Below are positions 40,908 through 48,767 of a DNA stretch of 64,000 nucleotides, piece after piece. The notes beneath the pieces are model-generated. The model ran no database searches and was not told the DNA's origin. It worked only from the letters and a program-made list of their open reading frames with translations. Made by a program: the position numbers and the translations under genes. Location: contig CAJFOV010000049.1 in assembly GCA_904397835.1 (NCBI GenBank), positions 1 through 64,000 of the forward strand. The letters run 5' to 3'. Source of the DNA: Candidatus Aristotella avistercoris. Lineage in GTDB: Bacteria > Bacillota > Clostridia > Oscillospirales > Ruminococcaceae. Position 1 is the first letter of the stretch. Each line of letters opens with the position of its first letter.

Positions 40908-42062
40908 TTGCAAAAGGAACCATTGTTTCAGATGGATTTTTCGAAACCGGTTTCCGTCCAGGGCCGTGTTCAATCTATTCGTGACCTGGGCCATCTAAAA
41001 TTTTTTACCCTACAGAACCAGCAGGACGAATGGAATGTGGTATATGAGGGGAGTTGCCGCATCAAGCGCGGAGATCACCTCAATGTCCAAGGCAATATGA
41101 AACAGATCCAGGGCCGTTGGGAGCTGCAGGCCAGCCAGGTCTCCTTTTTGGGCCATCGAAACCCCAGGGGAGAGATGGCAAACTACTTTTCCACCCCGCG
41201 CCTCAGAGCCCTCTTCGCCCGTTCCCATGCCCTAGAGGCTATCCATCGGTACTTTATGGACCATCGTTTTCTACAGGTTCATTCCCCTTCTATTGTGAGC
41301 GACTGGGTGAACGGCCAGACGGGCTCATTTTCTATGGATTTCTATGGCAAGCCCATGAACTTGACCATCAGCAACATGATGTATCATGAGATCATGATGA
41401 TCAACGGCTTCACCCGGATTTATGAAATTGCCAAAATTTTCCGGCAAGAGCACCCAAGTTCCATTCATCGTTTGGCGGAATTCACCATTGTCGACATTGG
41501 CCTGGCCTACTGCAGCAGGCGGGAGATGATGGCGGTAGTGGAGGGCATGATCTGCGCCATTTATGAAGCGCTGGCCCAGCTGCAGCTGCCCGGCTTTGTG
41601 CCGCAGGCTACGTTTGAGACCATCACTTTTGATGATCTTGTAAAGCAAGCAGGATGTCCCCAGTTCACTGGCGCCCAATTCCCCAAAAGGGTCCGTCAAT
41701 ATCTCCAGGAGCACTATGACAGCTTTGTGTGGGTCACTGGCTTTCCAGAGGACAAGCGGCCCTTCTTTGTGCGCAGTACAGAAGGTGTCTGTGCTGATTA
41801 CCAACTCTGGTACCAGGGGGCAATCTACCTGGCTGCCGGCGGCGAGCGTGAAACCGACCTGACGCGCATTCAAGAAAAAATTGCTGCCGAAGGCAAGAAT
41901 GTGACTAGCTACCAGGAGATTTTGCGCTTCTTTGAGACCAGCGTGCCGCCCATGTGCGGCATCGGTATGGGATTGGAGCGCTTTTTGGCCACGGTGATTC
42001 CCCAAACCCATGTGGCGGACTATATCGCCTTTCCGCGGTACCAGAATCACTGCACGCCATAA
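40908..42062 (+). CDS. Class II aminoacyl-tRNA synthetase paralogue (AsnRS/AspRS-like)
   Basis: A 384-residue protein with an N-terminal OB-fold (about residues 14-86) and a class IIb catalytic core. Motif 2 is FRQEHPSSIHRLAEFT (the FRxE Arg and Glu kept) and motif 3 GIGMGLERFLA (Arg kept), so ATP-dependent adenylation is plausible. The QSPQ block that reads Asp/Asn in true AspRS/AsnRS is replaced by TISNMMYHEIMMINGF, so the amino acid should differ. The start is TTG 40908 after AGGAGGGATC. It probably activates an amino acid or carboxylate for the neighbouring pathway rather than for translation; this is inference. Confidence 0.82.
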   Translation: MQKEPLFQMDFSKPVSVQGRVQSIRDLGHLKFFTLQNQQDEWNVVYEGSCRIKRGDHLNVQGNMKQIQGRWELQASQVSFLGHRNPRGEMANYFSTPRLRALFARSHALEAIHRYFMDHRFLQVHSPSIVSDWVNGQTGSFSMDFYGKPMNLTISNMMYHEIMMINGFTRIYEIAKIFRQEHPSSIHRLAEFTIVDIGLAYCSRREMMAVVEGMICAIYEALAQLQLPGFVPQATFETITFDDLVKQAGCPQFTGAQFPKRVRQYLQEHYDSFVWVTGFPEDKRPFFVRSTEGVCADYQLWYQGAIYLAAGGERETDLTRIQEKIAAEGKNVTSYQEILRFFETSVPPMCGIGMGLERFLATVIPQTHVADYIAFPRYQNHCTP

Positions 42063-42253
42063 CCTGCGGCGGAATCTGGCTGTAGCCAAGTTTGCACCTT
42101 TCCTCGCCCTGCTGCAACGCTCCACCACTTTTGATAGGTGGGCGCGCCAATAAGGGCAGCTGGGTGCTCCCGTTGTTCAGCCAGGCTGCGGCCGTAGGCC
42201 ATAGATAGAACGATTCGCTCCCGAGGGGGGCTTTCTAGGGGGTGTCACCGTTT

Positions 42254-42769
42254 ATGATTTTGACCGGTCCGCAAATTTGCCGGGAGGTCTCACAAAACCG
42301 GATTCATATTGAACCCTTTGATCCGCAGTGTGTCAATCCCAACAGCTATAACTACCACCTTTCGGATACGCTCATCCATGTCACAAGCCTGGATCTAGAT
42401 GACAACAATCGCAGCATCGGCGACGTGATCCGCATTCCCCCCGAGGGGCTTGTGCTTGTTCCCGGTGAATTGTACCTGGGCAGCACGGTAGAAAAGATTG
42501 GGAGCGAGTTTTACACCACCTCCCTCATTGGACGCAGTTCCATGGGGCGTTTGGGGCTGTTTCTGCAGATTTCTGCCAATTTGGGGCATCAGACCATTTT
42601 TCATCAGTGGACTTTGGAGATCCGGTGCTGCCTCCCCTTACAGGTGTTCCCCAACCAGGTCATCGGGCAGGTAAGTTTTTGGGAGCCGGTGGGTGAGCGG
42701 CGCAACTATGAAGGGTTCTATGGGACACGCAATGAGCCCACCCCATCGAAAGGAGTGGAACGGTTGTGA
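42254..42769 (+). CDS. dCTP deaminase/dUTPase-fold protein 1
   Basis: A 171-residue protein of the Dcd family (trimeric dUTPase fold). Conserved parts: NPNSYNYHLSDTL (Dcd: PNSYDLRLG), LYLGSTVEKIGSE, GRSSMGRLGLFLQIS (catalytic Ser and Arg kept), WTLEIRC (catalytic Glu kept) and QVIGQVSFW. The HxTAGxIDPGxxG loop is lost (ISANLGHQT). AGGGGGTG precedes ATG 42254. Its stop overlaps the GTG of a second Dcd-like gene by four bases. Dcd active sites lie between subunits, so the two may form a mixed trimer. Whether it deaminates dCTP is doubtful. Confidence 0.82.
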   Translation: MILTGPQICREVSQNRIHIEPFDPQCVNPNSYNYHLSDTLIHVTSLDLDDNNRSIGDVIRIPPEGLVLVPGELYLGSTVEKIGSEFYTTSLIGRSSMGRLGLFLQISANLGHQTIFHQWTLEIRCCLPLQVFPNQVIGQVSFWEPVGERRNYEGFYGTRNEPTPSKGVERL

Positions 42770-43311
42770 TTTTAACCGGCAATGAGATTGAAAAACAACA
42801 GCAGGCAGGTCTAATCACCATTGAGCCTTTTTTCCAGGAGTTTATCAACCCCAACAGCTACGACCTGCGCCTGGGCAATCAGCTGCTCATCTACGATGAG
42901 GAGGTGCTCTCTCCCCGGAAAGAGAACCGCTACCACCTGGAAACCATTCCTGAGAGCGGTTATGTCCTCAAGAAGAACCACTTCTATCTGGGCTCCAGCA
43001 TGGAGAAGATTGGGAGCACCCGCTTTGTCCCCCTCATCCACGCCAAATCTGGCGTGGCCCGCCTCGGACTGTTTGTTCATATCACGGCCGACTTGATTGA
43101 CATTGGTTCCATCGGCAACATCACCTTCCAGCTATATCCCACTTTGGATATTCGCGTTTATCCGGAGATGCGGATGGGACAGGTGTCCTTTTGGACGGTA
43201 AAGGGAGAGATTGAACTGTACCATGGCAAATATCAGGGTTCACAGGGACCCCAACCTTCCAAGAGTTATTTAAGTTTTGCCGGGGACGAAAAAAGGGGGA
43301 CAGCCTTTTGA
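42766..43311 (+). CDS. dCTP deaminase/dUTPase-fold protein 2
   Basis: A 181-residue Dcd-like protein, GTG start overlapping the previous stop (GTGA). It keeps INPNSYDLRLG, FYLGSSMEKIG, AKSGVARLGLFVHITADLID (Ser, Arg and the HxTAxxID loop, in part) and RMGQVSFW. The strand holding the catalytic Glu of Dcd (ITLELSN) reads ITFQLYP, so Glu is replaced by Gln. Its defects are thus complementary to those of the neighbour. Last gene of the 37.8-43.3 kb cluster. A nucleotide-binding or handling role is the most that can be said. Confidence 0.82.
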   Translation: MILTGNEIEKQQQAGLITIEPFFQEFINPNSYDLRLGNQLLIYDEEVLSPRKENRYHLETIPESGYVLKKNHFYLGSSMEKIGSTRFVPLIHAKSGVARLGLFVHITADLIDIGSIGNITFQLYPTLDIRVYPEMRMGQVSFWTVKGEIELYHGKYQGSQGPQPSKSYLSFAGDEKRGTAF

Positions 43312-43337
43312 TGTCTGGCGATAATTTTTAATTTTTC

Positions 43338-43366
43338 TTGACTTTGTCAGGCATTAGGAATACCCT
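43338..43366 (+). promoter_or_regulatory. Promoter upstream of aspS-like gene
   Basis: TTGACT (43338-43343), 17-base spacer, TACCCT (43361-43366). The leader of about 150 nt contains a GC-rich imperfect hairpin (about 43377-43436). Confidence 0.5.
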
Positions 43367-43518
43367 AAAACTATAACGGGCGGCAGCGCAAGTGTGGGGG
43401 ACCACCCCCTGGGAGGGACATGCCCCCGCCGCCTTTCTCCGCATGAATTTCCCATTGGGACCGGTTGGAACGGCCCCAATGGTGTGTCAGAGTATATTCA
43501 AGAAAGTGAGATTGGACT

Positions 43519-44853
43519 ATGGAAAGATTGTACATTGGCAAGATCAAAGACCATCTGGACACAGAGGTCAAGCTCCAGGGCTTTGTGGACACCTTCCGTG
43601 ACAGCAAGGCCATGGCTTTTATTGTGCTTAAGGATATAACGGGCAAGGTGCAGATCACCATTGAAAAAGCGAACCATCCGGAGTTGCTGGACCTTCTTCC
43701 ACAGATCACGCCCGACTCTGTTCTCACGGTTTTGGGCGTTCCAAAAGCCAGCGAATATGTCAAGCTCAACGGGGTGGAGGTAATCCCCACATCCATTGTG
43801 CTGGAGTCTGTGGCAGCCCCCCTGCCTATCCATCGGGAGGCCATTCCGGCCACCCGTAAGAAGGCCGCTGTGGAACGCTCCGCCATCGACCTGCGTCTTG
43901 ACTACCGCTGGATTGATCTGCGTACCGATCGGAACCAGCTTATCTTTAAGGCACAGACGGAGTTTGTCCGTGCCATGCGGGAATTTCTGTTGGAACGGAA
44001 CTTCTTGGAGATCCACACCCCCAAGCTCATTGCTGCCGCCAGTGAGAGCGGTGCGGATGTCTTTGAGGTCCAGTATTTTGACCGCAACGCCTACCTAGCC
44101 CAAAGCCCGCAGTTTTATAAACAGATGGCCATGGCCGCCGGTTTTGAGCGTATCTTCGAGACTGGCCCCGTCTTCCGGGCTGAGAAGTCCTTCACAAGCA
44201 AGCACACCACGGAGTTCAGCGGCTTTGACCTGGAGTTCAGCTATATCACCTCCTTCCATGATGTGATGAAAATGGAGGAGGATTTGCTCACCGATGCCCT
44301 CGCCCATGTCAAAGAGAAGTATGGGGAGCAGATCAAAGAAACCTTCGGCTTGGAAGTGGTGGTTCCCACCAAGCCTTTCCCGGTGGTTACTTTGGCGGAG
44401 TTGTATGCCGGCTTGGAGGCGGAATTTGGATATAAGGTGGAGGAATCGGAAAAGGGTGATTTGACCACGGAAGCTGAAAAATTGAGCTATGAGTGGGTCA
44501 AAAAGCACTACAACCACGAGTTTCTCTTCATCACCGACTACAGCGCGGAAAAGCGGGCATTCTACCACATGCGGGATGAAAATGGCGTTCCCCAAGGCTA
44601 TGATTTGATCTGGCGCGGGGTCGAAATCACCACTGGCGCCCAGCGTGAACACCGATATGAGGTGCTGAAAAAGCAGGCTGAGGAAAAGGGCTTGGCAGAG
44701 GATGTCAAGTTCTACCTGGAGTTTTTCAAATATGGCTGCCCGCCCCACGGCGGTTTCGGCTTGGGCATTGATCGCTTGACGATGCTCCTTGTGGGGCTGC
44801 ACATCAATGAGGCCATGTTCCTCTTCCGTAGCCCCAAGCGCCTGACTCCGTAA
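43519..44853 (+). CDS. aspS: Archaeal-type aspartyl-tRNA synthetase (AspS2, likely non-discriminating)
   Basis: A 444-residue class IIb synthetase: OB-fold anticodon domain (about 15-105), then the core with YLAQSPQFYKQMAMAAGFERIFE (QSPQ block, in part), FRAEKSFTSKHTTEFSGFD (motif 2) and GFGLGIDRLTMLL (motif 3). The bacterial GAD insertion is missing, and the length fits archaeal-type AspRS, which often charges both tRNA-Asp and tRNA-Asn. Clostridia can have this type beside a bacterial AspRS. It follows the SAM/Dcd cluster under a separate promoter; it could be housekeeping or a self-resistance copy. A terminator follows at 44957. Confidence 0.9.
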   Translation: MERLYIGKIKDHLDTEVKLQGFVDTFRDSKAMAFIVLKDITGKVQITIEKANHPELLDLLPQITPDSVLTVLGVPKASEYVKLNGVEVIPTSIVLESVAAPLPIHREAIPATRKKAAVERSAIDLRLDYRWIDLRTDRNQLIFKAQTEFVRAMREFLLERNFLEIHTPKLIAAASESGADVFEVQYFDRNAYLAQSPQFYKQMAMAAGFERIFETGPVFRAEKSFTSKHTTEFSGFDLEFSYITSFHDVMKMEEDLLTDALAHVKEKYGEQIKETFGLEVVVPTKPFPVVTLAELYAGLEAEFGYKVEESEKGDLTTEAEKLSYEWVKKHYNHEFLFITDYSAEKRAFYHMRDENGVPQGYDLIWRGVEITTGAQREHRYEVLKKQAEEKGLAEDVKFYLEFFKYGCPPHGGFGLGIDRLTMLLVGLHINEAMFLFRSPKRLTP

Positions 44854-44956
44854 TTGGTTCTGCCGGTCCCCAATCTGCTGGATGACCGACAACAAGGCGC
44901 TCCGTACAGGCCCCGTTTCTTAGGGGAGACGTGCAAAATAGAATAACCAGACAGCA

Positions 44957-45007
44957 AAAAAAGAACAGGTATAAACCCTTCAAAAGAAGTTTTACCTGTT
45001 CTTTTTA
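44957..45007 (+). terminator. Terminator of aspS
   Basis: AAAGAACAGGTA pairs with TACCTGTTCTTT around a 21-base partly paired loop, followed by TTTAT. Confidence 0.85.
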
Positions 45008-45445
45008 TATCCTGTGCGATGGAATTCCTTTGGTTGAAACAGGGGAATCCGTCGCGATCTCAAAAATTTATACCGTACGGATATGCGCATGTCCCTTTCC
45101 AAGACGGCGGCAATGCTGGAAAAGCCAGACATGGCAGGCGCCATCAACGCTTTTGGCCGCCCAAAAGAGGCCTGGTGAAGATATTTCTCAGCCGTCAGCA
45201 CACAGAACAGCAAAATGAGCGGTGACATCCCGCTGCAGCACGGTGAACAGTTGCGGAAAATAGGCTCCTCACAAAATGGTTGGGGCGTAGGAAAGCGGCC
45301 ATCCATCCAGCCAGTTTTTCCCCGATCTGTGCCCCGCTTGCGCCCACACATGCAACATCCAACACAACTGGATTTTACTGCGCTAGCCGCTCCCTTGATC
45401 TGCCTTGGAATTGCCCCCTCTCCTCTGGCATCGGATGGAAAAAGA

Positions 45446-45454
45446 TGTTATAAT
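45446..45454 (+). promoter_or_regulatory. Extended -10 promoter of the DUF3592 gene
   Basis: TGTTATAAT: perfect TATAAT at 45449-45454 with the TGn extension; the -35 is weak (TGGCAT). Confidence 0.6.
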
Positions 45455-45521
45455 GGCAGAGATCCATGGGGGTGGGACAGGTAGATCTCAGTTTTTCAAC
45501 CCAAAGAGGAGGAAATCATCT

Positions 45522-46250
45522 ATGAGAATCCATTACCGTGCCAAAGGGGCCCGCGCTGCGCTCCCAGCTCTGGTGATGATTGGCATTGTTATGCTCATCG
45601 GGGTGTTTCTGCTGGTTTTTGGCATCCGGGATACCCTGCAGGCCCACCAACAGGCCCAGGGATACGAAGAGACACAGGGCCGGCTGGTCAACTATACTCT
45701 GGCCAACGAGGCGGAGTATGACCCAGTCCGCAACCGCCACACCTCTGCCACCTACTATTTGACCTATCTGTATACCGTGGATGGCGAGACCTATACTGTC
45801 ACCACCGACTACAGCACCGGCTCGGTGCCGGAGATCGGCTCCACCCGGGAGATCCTCTACAATCCGGATGATCCAGGCCAGGCCCAGCTGAAAGGACTCA
45901 CCGGGAACACCTTTCTGCTGTTTATGGGCGCCTTCTTCTTTGTCATTCCCCTGTTCATGCTCATTCTCATTCTCTCCCCCAAGGAGGAGAAAAAGAAGGC
46001 CCCCAGGGTAAATGGTCAGAGCCTTGCCTGCGGCCTAATTTTCTTCTTCCTGGGCCTGGGAGCAATTTGGATGGCGGCTGGGGAGTTCTCCTGGAGGGCC
46101 ATCTGGGCACTCTACACCCGCTCCTTTAACCTGTTTCTTCTGATTCCCCTGTTGATGACTGGGGTGGGGGTGTTCCTGGTGGTTGCAAATCTGCTTCCCA
46201 CAAAAAAATCGGAGGGTGAGGAACCCTCTGATCTCTTCGAAGATCCTTAA
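45522..46250 (+). CDS. DUF3592 domain membrane protein
   Basis: A 242-residue membrane protein with four hydrophobic helices: about residues 14-34, 126-148, 168-184 and 198-222. Between the first two is the DUF3592 domain (about 45-120) with the pattern ETQGRLVNY..YYLTYLYTVDGETYTVTTDYS..ILYNPDDPGQAQL, an extracytoplasmic beta-domain of unknown function. ATG 45522 has AAGAGGAGG; upstream codons do not. Single gene with its own promoter and terminator. Confidence 0.8.
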   Translation: MRIHYRAKGARAALPALVMIGIVMLIGVFLLVFGIRDTLQAHQQAQGYEETQGRLVNYTLANEAEYDPVRNRHTSATYYLTYLYTVDGETYTVTTDYSTGSVPEIGSTREILYNPDDPGQAQLKGLTGNTFLLFMGAFFFVIPLFMLILILSPKEEKKKAPRVNGQSLACGLIFFFLGLGAIWMAAGEFSWRAIWALYTRSFNLFLLIPLLMTGVGVFLVVANLLPTKKSEGEEPSDLFEDP

Positions 46251-46277
46251 CAGCCGCAGGAGCATTTTCTCCTGTGG

Positions 46278-46304
46278 AAAAGCCGCCAGCTCCGGCGGCT
46301 TTTT
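46278..46304 (+). terminator. Terminator of the DUF3592 gene
   Basis: AAAGCCGCC / GGCGGCTTT perfect stem with a 6-base loop, then TT. Confidence 0.88.
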
Positions 46305-46477
46305 CCATTTAGAACATCACCTGGTGGAGGATAACCAGATGCTATGCACGCCTTGCTTCCGGTTCTTTGGCCCGGATGCACCGGGTCTCTGGGGAAAGCG
46401 TCTCGAGCAGCGGCAAGCGGTCCTGATTTTTCTCCTAAGGGAGCGGTCGATTCCAATTTTGATCCCACAAGAAGCAA

Positions 46478-46513
46478 CAAGGGTGGAAAGCCGTGGCTTT
46501 CCACCCTTGTTTT
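46478..46513 (-). terminator. Terminator of the MATE gene
   Basis: CAAGGGTGGAAAGCC / GGCTTTCCACCCTTG, a perfect 15-bp stem (46478-46509) with a 2-base loop; T run TTTT on the plus side, TTGC on the minus side. Confidence 0.8.
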
Positions 46514-46525
46514 GGAAGCACCTTG

Positions 46526-47902
46526 TTAGATAACCTTAAACCGTTTCCACCGGCCGCTGGCAAAGCGGATGACAAAGGCGACGTCCCGCACAATCCAATC
46601 GGCAAACATCGCCAACCACACCCCCAGCAACCCCAGGCCCAGCCCCCAGGAGTCCGCCAACACATAGCTCATGCCAATGCGGCAGATGAACATGGACAGC
46701 AGTGAGACGGTCATGGTGAACACCACATCCCCAGAGGCCCGCAGGGCGTTGGGCAGGGTGAAGGACAGGGGCCAAAAGAGCATAACAAATACTGCGCAGT
46801 ACCGCAGCACCTCTACAGACATCTCTGTAGCTGCAGCACTTAGATTGAACAGGGAGACCAACGGCTCTGCGGAGAGGAAGAGGATAATACACATGGTTCC
46901 CATGGAGAGATAGGTCATCTTCATGAGTTTCTTGGTATATGCCACCGCCTGATCCACCTGTCCAGCACCCATACTCTGACCCACCACTGTGATCATGGCA
47001 AGGCCGATGGCCTGTCCAGGGACATTGATGACCCCAGCGATGCTGTTGGAGATGGCGTTGGCGGCCACAGCGTTGGTACCAAAGGTGGTGATGAGGCTCA
47101 GCACCAAAAGTTTCCCCACCTGGAACAGACCATTTTCCAATCCATTGGGGATGCCTATGGTCAATATCCGGCGCACCACGCTGCCCTTGAGCGCAAAGTG
47201 GAGCAGCCCTTCGATCCGCAGGGGGTTGGTGGGGCGTTGAAGAAGATAGATAATAAACACCGCTGCCACAATACGGGAGGTAAGGGTACCAATGCCTGCA
47301 CCCAACGCCCCCATATCAAACCCATAAATGAGAATCGCATTGACCACAATGTTGACGATATTGACAATCAGAGAGTTAAACATGGAAACTTTGCTGTTGC
47401 CCATGGCCCGGAACAGGGCCGCCCCTGCATTGTAGATGGCCATAAAGGGATAGGCCAGGGCCGTGGAGAGGAAGTACTCCAGAGCGCTGTCCATCACCGC
47501 CGGCTCAATGCTGCCAAAGACCAGGCGCAGAATATGCTGCCGCAGCACCAGAGCCAGCACCATCAAGGCGGTGGAGAAGATTGCCACCGTATAGATCAGT
47601 TGCTTGGCTGCCCCCTGGGCATTCTGGTGTTCCCGCCGGCCCAGGTATTGGGAGACAATCACCGTGCCTCCGGTGGAGAGGGCCGCAAAGATCTGGATCA
47701 ACAGGTTGTTGATGTTGTCCACCAGGGACACGCCCGACACCGCCGCCTCTCCAGCTGTGGTGACCATGACTGTATCGGCCATACCCACGCTCATGAGCAA
47801 AAATTGCTCAATGACCAGGGGGATGATGAGGCGCACCAATGCCTTGCGGTCAAAAAGGGGTTCACTGGCCTGTTCCTGTCGTGTGACTGCCGCTGTTTCC
47901 AT
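46526..47902 (-). CDS. MATE family efflux transporter
   Basis: A 458-residue inner-membrane antiporter with 12 predicted helices in two pseudo-symmetric halves. MATE signs: PLVIEQFLLMSVGMADTVMV near residues 27-46, VSLVDNINNLLIQIFAALSTGGTVIVSQYLGRR (in part) and the repeat-half equivalent VGQSMGAGQVDQAV. MATE proteins export drugs and metabolites in exchange for Na+ or H+. ATG 47902 with AAAGGTG upstream; the longer in-frame ATG at 47974 has no site. Leader of about 175 nt from an extended -10 promoter. Confidence 0.9.
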   Translation of the reverse strand: METAAVTRQEQASEPLFDRKALVRLIIPLVIEQFLLMSVGMADTVMVTTAGEAAVSGVSLVDNINNLLIQIFAALSTGGTVIVSQYLGRREHQNAQGAAKQLIYTVAIFSTALMVLALVLRQHILRLVFGSIEPAVMDSALEYFLSTALAYPFMAIYNAGAALFRAMGNSKVSMFNSLIVNIVNIVVNAILIYGFDMGALGAGIGTLTSRIVAAVFIIYLLQRPTNPLRIEGLLHFALKGSVVRRILTIGIPNGLENGLFQVGKLLVLSLITTFGTNAVAANAISNSIAGVINVPGQAIGLAMITVVGQSMGAGQVDQAVAYTKKLMKMTYLSMGTMCIILFLSAEPLVSLFNLSAAATEMSVEVLRYCAVFVMLFWPLSFTLPNALRASGDVVFTMTVSLLSMFICRIGMSYVLADSWGLGLGLLGVWLAMFADWIVRDVAFVIRFASGRWKRFKVI

Positions 47903-48084
47903 CCAAACACACACCTTTCTGCCCCCTCTGCCACCTTCTCTAAGGAAAGGAAATGGCCAAGGAGGCAATATCATTCATTGATAGGAACATCAAGGAGGGT
48001 CCGCAGGACCCGCTCCTCCGGATGCTTCCATATTCCCTCAAACATCCAACGCTTTGCCTCAGGCAGCGTTGTAAAGGTTATCAT

Positions 48085-48093
48085 ATTATAGCA
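48085..48093 (-). promoter_or_regulatory. Extended -10 promoter of the MATE gene
   Basis: Minus-strand TGCTATAAT (TATAAT at 48085-48090), poor -35. Confidence 0.55.
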
Positions 48094-48261
48094 CACCGTG
48101 GGAATCTCCGTCCCACTCTTTTGCAATCTTTTGAAAAATATTTTCGCATTTCTCCTGACCACCGGCTAATTTTTTCAGAATGTTTCACACTGTAGCTCGA
48201 AAATAGCCCTCCCCTTTTAGAAGTGTTGTAGAACTTTTTGGAAAATTCTCCTTCACCCCCC

Positions 48262-48315
48262 TTGACAGCACTCCAGGGTGTCATATAATTGATATATCAA
48301 TAGTTGATATGTCAT
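48262..48315 (+). promoter_or_regulatory. MarR-operon promoter with palindromic operators
   Basis: TTGACA (48262-48267), 16-base spacer, TATAAT (48284-48289). A perfect 12-base palindrome TTGATATATCAA overlaps the -10 (48289-48300), and a second, imperfect copy TTGATATGTCAT lies at 48304-48315. This is the layout of an autorepressed MarR operon: the dimer would cover the -10 and start point. Confidence 0.85.
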
Positions 48316-48331
48316 AAGAGGGAGTGATCAC

Positions 48332-48763
48332 GTGGAACGCACCTTGCACATGCAGCTCTACCGTGCATTTCACGCCCAGCGCAGCTATCTCAGGCCCCAT
48401 TTGACAGAATTGGGCCTGGGGCCTGGGCAGCCAAAATTCTTGGGCTACCTGCTGCGGAATGGGCCCTGCACCCAAAAGGACTTGGCCGCCTACTTTGAGG
48501 TGGATCCTGCTGCCGTCAGCCGCATGCTGGATGCCCTGGAGCGGGGCGGCTTTTTGACCCGCCAAGCGCGGGAAAAGGACCGGCGGGCCGGCCAAGTTCA
48601 GCTGACCGCCAAAGGTGAGGCAGCCTATTTGGCCTGGCAGGAAGGGTGCCGCCAGATGGAGCAGGTGATGCTCCAGGGCTTCACCCAACAGGAGCGGGAA
48701 CAGTTCAGTGACTATTTGGCCCGGGCTTACCAGAACATCCGGACCCAGCGGGAAAGGGGGTGA
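48332..48763 (+). CDS. MarR-family regulator of the ABC exporter operon
   Basis: A 143-residue winged-helix dimer. The HTH is about residues 46-68 (CTQKDLAAYFEVDPAAVSRMLDALE), followed by the MarR wing with the DRRAGQ turn (DxRxx motif) near residue 83. GTG 48332 follows GGGAGTGATC. Two ABC exporter genes follow with a 4-base gap and an overlap, so the regulator most likely senses a toxic ligand and relieves repression through the operators just upstream. Confidence 0.92.
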   Translation: MERTLHMQLYRAFHAQRSYLRPHLTELGLGPGQPKFLGYLLRNGPCTQKDLAAYFEVDPAAVSRMLDALERGGFLTRQAREKDRRAGQVQLTAKGEAAYLAWQEGCRQMEQVMLQGFTQQEREQFSDYLARAYQNIRTQRERG

Positions 48764-48767
48764 GGGC

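Larger units (their letters stand above)
44854..45521. other. Intergenic region after aspS
   Basis: 668 bases: the aspS terminator (44957-45007), then about 440 bases with no start codon/ribosome-site combination and no recognised RNA, then an extended -10 promoter at 45446-45454. It may contain decayed DNA at the right edge of the acquired cluster. Confidence 0.45.
47903..48331. other. Divergent intergenic region, MATE / MarR
   Basis: 429 bases carrying the MATE leader and extended -10 (48085-48093, minus strand) and the MarR promoter-operator. An in-frame stretch at 47971-48075 on the minus strand would encode a helical peptide but lacks a ribosome site. Confidence 0.55.

Noticed and set aside
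42254-43311. Anti-phage dCTP deaminase defence system
   Set aside because: Known defence dCTP deaminases belong to the cytidine-deaminase fold, whereas these are Dcd/dUTPase-fold proteins, one lacking the catalytic Glu, in a SAM-enzyme operon.
43377-43436. Riboswitch or T-box before aspS
   Set aside because: Only a GC-rich imperfect hairpin is visible; there is no T-box core sequence and no terminator/antiterminator pair.
47971-48162. 63-codon minus-strand frame in the MATE leader
   Set aside because: The C-terminal half looks helical and protein-like, but it has no ribosome site and its only internal ATG overlaps the -10 of the MATE promoter.
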